This document shows, piece after piece, positions 62,076 to 64,000 of a stretch of 64,000 nt of DNA. Below the pieces are notes generated by a model. The model did not search any database. It saw only the letters and a program-made list of their open reading frames with translations, and was not told where the DNA came from. The position numbers and the translations under genes were made by a program. Each line of letters begins with the position of its first letter. Position 1 is the stretch's first letter. The stretch is from Candidatus Methylomirabilota bacterium. GTDB taxonomy: Bacteria; Methylomirabilota; Methylomirabilia; Methylomirabilales; Methylomirabilaceae. The DNA is taken from contig PQAM01000010.1 of NCBI GenBank assembly GCA_003104975.1, positions 62,001 to 126,000 of the forward strand. Reading direction: 5' to 3'.

Positions 62076-64000
62076 GCAGAAAACGACACGTCGTTTCCGG
62101 GCTCACGCTCGAACCAGTAGTAGAGGCTCGGGAGGACGAGGAGTGTCAGTAGTGTCGAGGTAATAAGGCCGCCGATGACGACCGTGGCCAGCGGACGCTG
62201 CACTTCGGCGCCGACGCCGTGGGACAGCGCCATCGGGATGAAGCCGAGACCGGCTACCAAAGCCGTCATCAGGACCGGTCGCAGACGGATCTCAGCGGCC
62301 CTCAACGCCGCATCACGCGCGGATAGCCCCTCTTCGCGAAGGTGCAGGATATAACTCATCAACACCACGCCGTTCAGGACGGCCACGCCAAATAGCGCAA
62401 TAAAGCCGACCCCTGCCGAGATGCTGAACGGTAAACTGCGAACGGCCAACGCAAGTACTCCACCGGTTACCGCCAGCGGAACGTTCAGAAAGATCAACAG
62501 CGCAGGTCGGACCGCATTGAAAGTGGTATACAGCAGGACAAAGATCAGGCACAGCGAGAGCGGAACGACGATGGCCAGGCGACTTGTTGCCCGCGCCAGG
62601 TTTTCAAATTGTCCGCCCCACTTGACATGATAGCCCGGCGGCAATGTGAGCTCTTTGGCGATTCGGTCCTGCGCTTCGCGCACGAACGAGCTGAGGTCGC
62701 GGCCCCTCACATTGGCTTCCACGACAATCCGCCGGCTGATATCCTCCCGGCTGACCTGGGCGGGACCCTCTTCGATACTGACAGAGGCCAGTTGGGCCAG
62801 GGGGATGAGGGCGCCGTTCGGCGCCGCGACCGGTAAGTTCTGAAAGGAGGGGAGATCGGTCGGACTGCCGCCGACCGCTCGGACAACCAGGGCAAACCGT
62901 CGCTGCCCTTCAAAGACCGTTCCCACCACCCGCCCGGCGCCGGCAGCCTCCACAGCGGCCAGGACATCGGCTGTGTTGATCCCGTATCTGGCGATCCGTC
63001 GTCGGTCTACCTGGATCCGCAGCGCCGGGAGACCGGCCACCTGCTCGGCCCGGACATCCTCGCCCCCACGGATCTGTCGCAGAATGTGGGCCGCCTGGTC
63101 CCCTTTTGCCTTGAGAATCTTGAGATCGTCCCCGAAAATCTTGAGCCCAATGTCGGATTTGATGCCGGCGATCAATTCATTGAAACGCATCTCGATCGGC
63201 TGGGTAAAGCTGATCCCCACGCCGGGAACCTCAGACGCGAGGGCTGCGGCAAGCTGGTCGATCAACTGCTCTTTGGTCATGCCGGTCTTCCACTCCCGCG
63301 GCGGTCGGAGGGCCACGAAGACATCGGACATGTCCATTCCCATGACGTCGGTCGCGATTTCCGGCGACCCGATCCTCGACACGACCTGCCGCACCTCAGG
63401 GAAGCGGAGGAGGGCACGTTCAATTTCAAGAGAGTCCTTGATGGATTGGTTCAATGCAGTGCTCGGTAGACGCCAGGTCTGCAACACCAGGTCACCCTCA
63501 TCGAGCTGCGGGATAAACTCCCCGCCGAGGAAGGGCACCAATATCAGGCTGAGCGCGAAGGCCGATCCCGCGATGAGGGCCGTCATCTTCGGGTGATGGA
63601 CGCTCCACGCGAGTCGCGGCAGGTACAGGATCTTGACGCGGCGCAGCACCCACGAATCGCCCTCGCTGATTGTCCCCCGCAGAAAGAGAGACGCCAGGAC
63701 CGGCATCAGGGTAAACGATAAGATGAGCGATCCGAGAAGGGCGAAAATGACCGTGAACGCCATCGGCTTGAACATCTTCCCCTCGACGCCCTGTAATGTG
63801 AGGATCGGCAGGTAGACGATGACGATAATGCTGACCGCGAAGAAGATTGGCCGCAGGACCTCCCGCCCGGCTCGGAGGATAATGAGGGGACGCTCCGCTT
63901 TCCGCACCCCTCGCGCTTCCGCCAGATGCCGGACGATATTTTCAATCATCACGACGGCGCCGTCCACGATCAGTCCGAAATCGATCGCGCCCAGGCTCAT
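62072..64000 (-). CDS. CzcA/CusA-type heavy-metal efflux RND pump, C-terminal part
   Basis: The last 642 residues of a tripartite efflux pump; the gene continues past the window end. The fragment begins in the fourth helix with LGAIDFGLIVDGAVVMIEN, whose Asp-Asp-Glu pattern marks the divalent-cation (CzcA-like) branches rather than CusA. The second periplasmic loop (about 180-440) and the last six helices are complete, ending FEREPGNDVSFSA. The proton-relay and docking regions look normal. The membrane-fusion and outer-membrane partners are expected beyond 64 kb. The Met at the window edge is internal, not a start. Confidence 0.92.
   Translation of the reverse strand: MSLGAIDFGLIVDGAVVMIENIVRHLAEARGVRKAERPLIILRAGREVLRPIFFAVSIIVIVYLPILTLQGVEGKMFKPMAFTVIFALLGSLILSFTLMPVLASLFLRGTISEGDSWVLRRVKILYLPRLAWSVHHPKMTALIAGSAFALSLILVPFLGGEFIPQLDEGDLVLQTWRLPSTALNQSIKDSLEIERALLRFPEVRQVVSRIGSPEIATDVMGMDMSDVFVALRPPREWKTGMTKEQLIDQLAAALASEVPGVGISFTQPIEMRFNELIAGIKSDIGLKIFGDDLKILKAKGDQAAHILRQIRGGEDVRAEQVAGLPALRIQVDRRRIARYGINTADVLAAVEAAGAGRVVGTVFEGQRRFALVVRAVGGSPTDLPSFQNLPVAAPNGALIPLAQLASVSIEEGPAQVSREDISRRIVVEANVRGRDLSSFVREAQDRIAKELTLPPGYHVKWGGQFENLARATSRLAIVVPLSLCLIFVLLYTTFNAVRPALLIFLNVPLAVTGGVLALAVRSLPFSISAGVGFIALFGVAVLNGVVLMSYILHLREEGLSARDAALRAAEIRLRPVLMTALVAGLGFIPMALSHGVGAEVQRPLATVVIGGLITSTLLTLLVLPSLYYWFEREPGNDVSFSA

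Overview
The window is a high-GC chromosomal stretch from a Gram-negative, diderm bacterium: it has a TonB protein, TonB-dependent receptor, outer-membrane porins, lipoproteins, MltG and UppS. Gene content, codon use and neighbourhoods (copper uptake and resistance, a TIGR04073 exosortase-associated protein, an SDH of the single-anchor type) would fit the NC10/Methylomirabilota or a related lineage. That placement is inference; no rRNA is present to settle it. No prophage, integrase, transposase or CRISPR array was seen. Three tRNA genes are present: Leu-CAG, initiator fMet-CAU and Leu-UAA.

Region by region. 0.1-15 kb is mostly housekeeping on the + strand: a TonB-like protein, an M50 protease, isoprenyl transferase, two small exported proteins, msrB, a thioesterase, a SAM hydrolase, a group 2 sigma factor next to pcm, a rhomboid protease, a small zincin, a threonine synthase carrying an extra LeuA-type regulatory domain, an EndoIII-like glycosylase with a disrupted C-terminus, and the coupled chain ruvX-mltG-TPR lipoprotein followed by rlmN. 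15-20 kb carries tRNAs and an egtD gene followed by an OpuB/EgtUV-type ABC importer, probably a hercynine/ergothioneine locus. 20-23 kb holds a translationally coupled pair of secreted proteins, one an M6-type metalloprotease. 23-29.4 kb is a TCA block: icd, mdh, a coiled-coil lipoprotein, then a three-gene succinate dehydrogenase/fumarate reductase. 29.4-34.2 kb is glmS-glmU-folC on the minus strand; folC contains an in-frame palindromic repeat. 34.3-40.2 kb has DoxX, a 1-Cys peroxiredoxin and a metal ABC importer with its own porin.

40.4-46.4 kb is the most unusual accessory region. A His-rich membrane protein with an operator-like tandem repeat is followed on the other strand by a five-gene set: LspA-like and Lgt-like enzymes, two lipoproteins with matching atypical signal sequences, and a 909-residue protein ending in two degenerate thioredoxin folds. 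I read this as a candidate dedicated lipoprotein processing and surface-display module.

46.4-49.1 kb has a phosphate-type porin and an orphan PhnD-type binding protein; 49.4-53.2 kb is metH. From 53.2 kb to the window end, every gene lies on the minus strand and nearly all point to copper or other heavy metals: SmbP, a YcnI-like protein, an OprC/NosA-type copper receptor, CopC, CopD and the C-terminal part of a CzcA-type RND pump. Interspersed are three small His/Cys membrane proteins ending in RSPP/RAPP, related to the one at 40.4 kb. At least six dispersed palindromic repeat units of different types sit between or inside genes.
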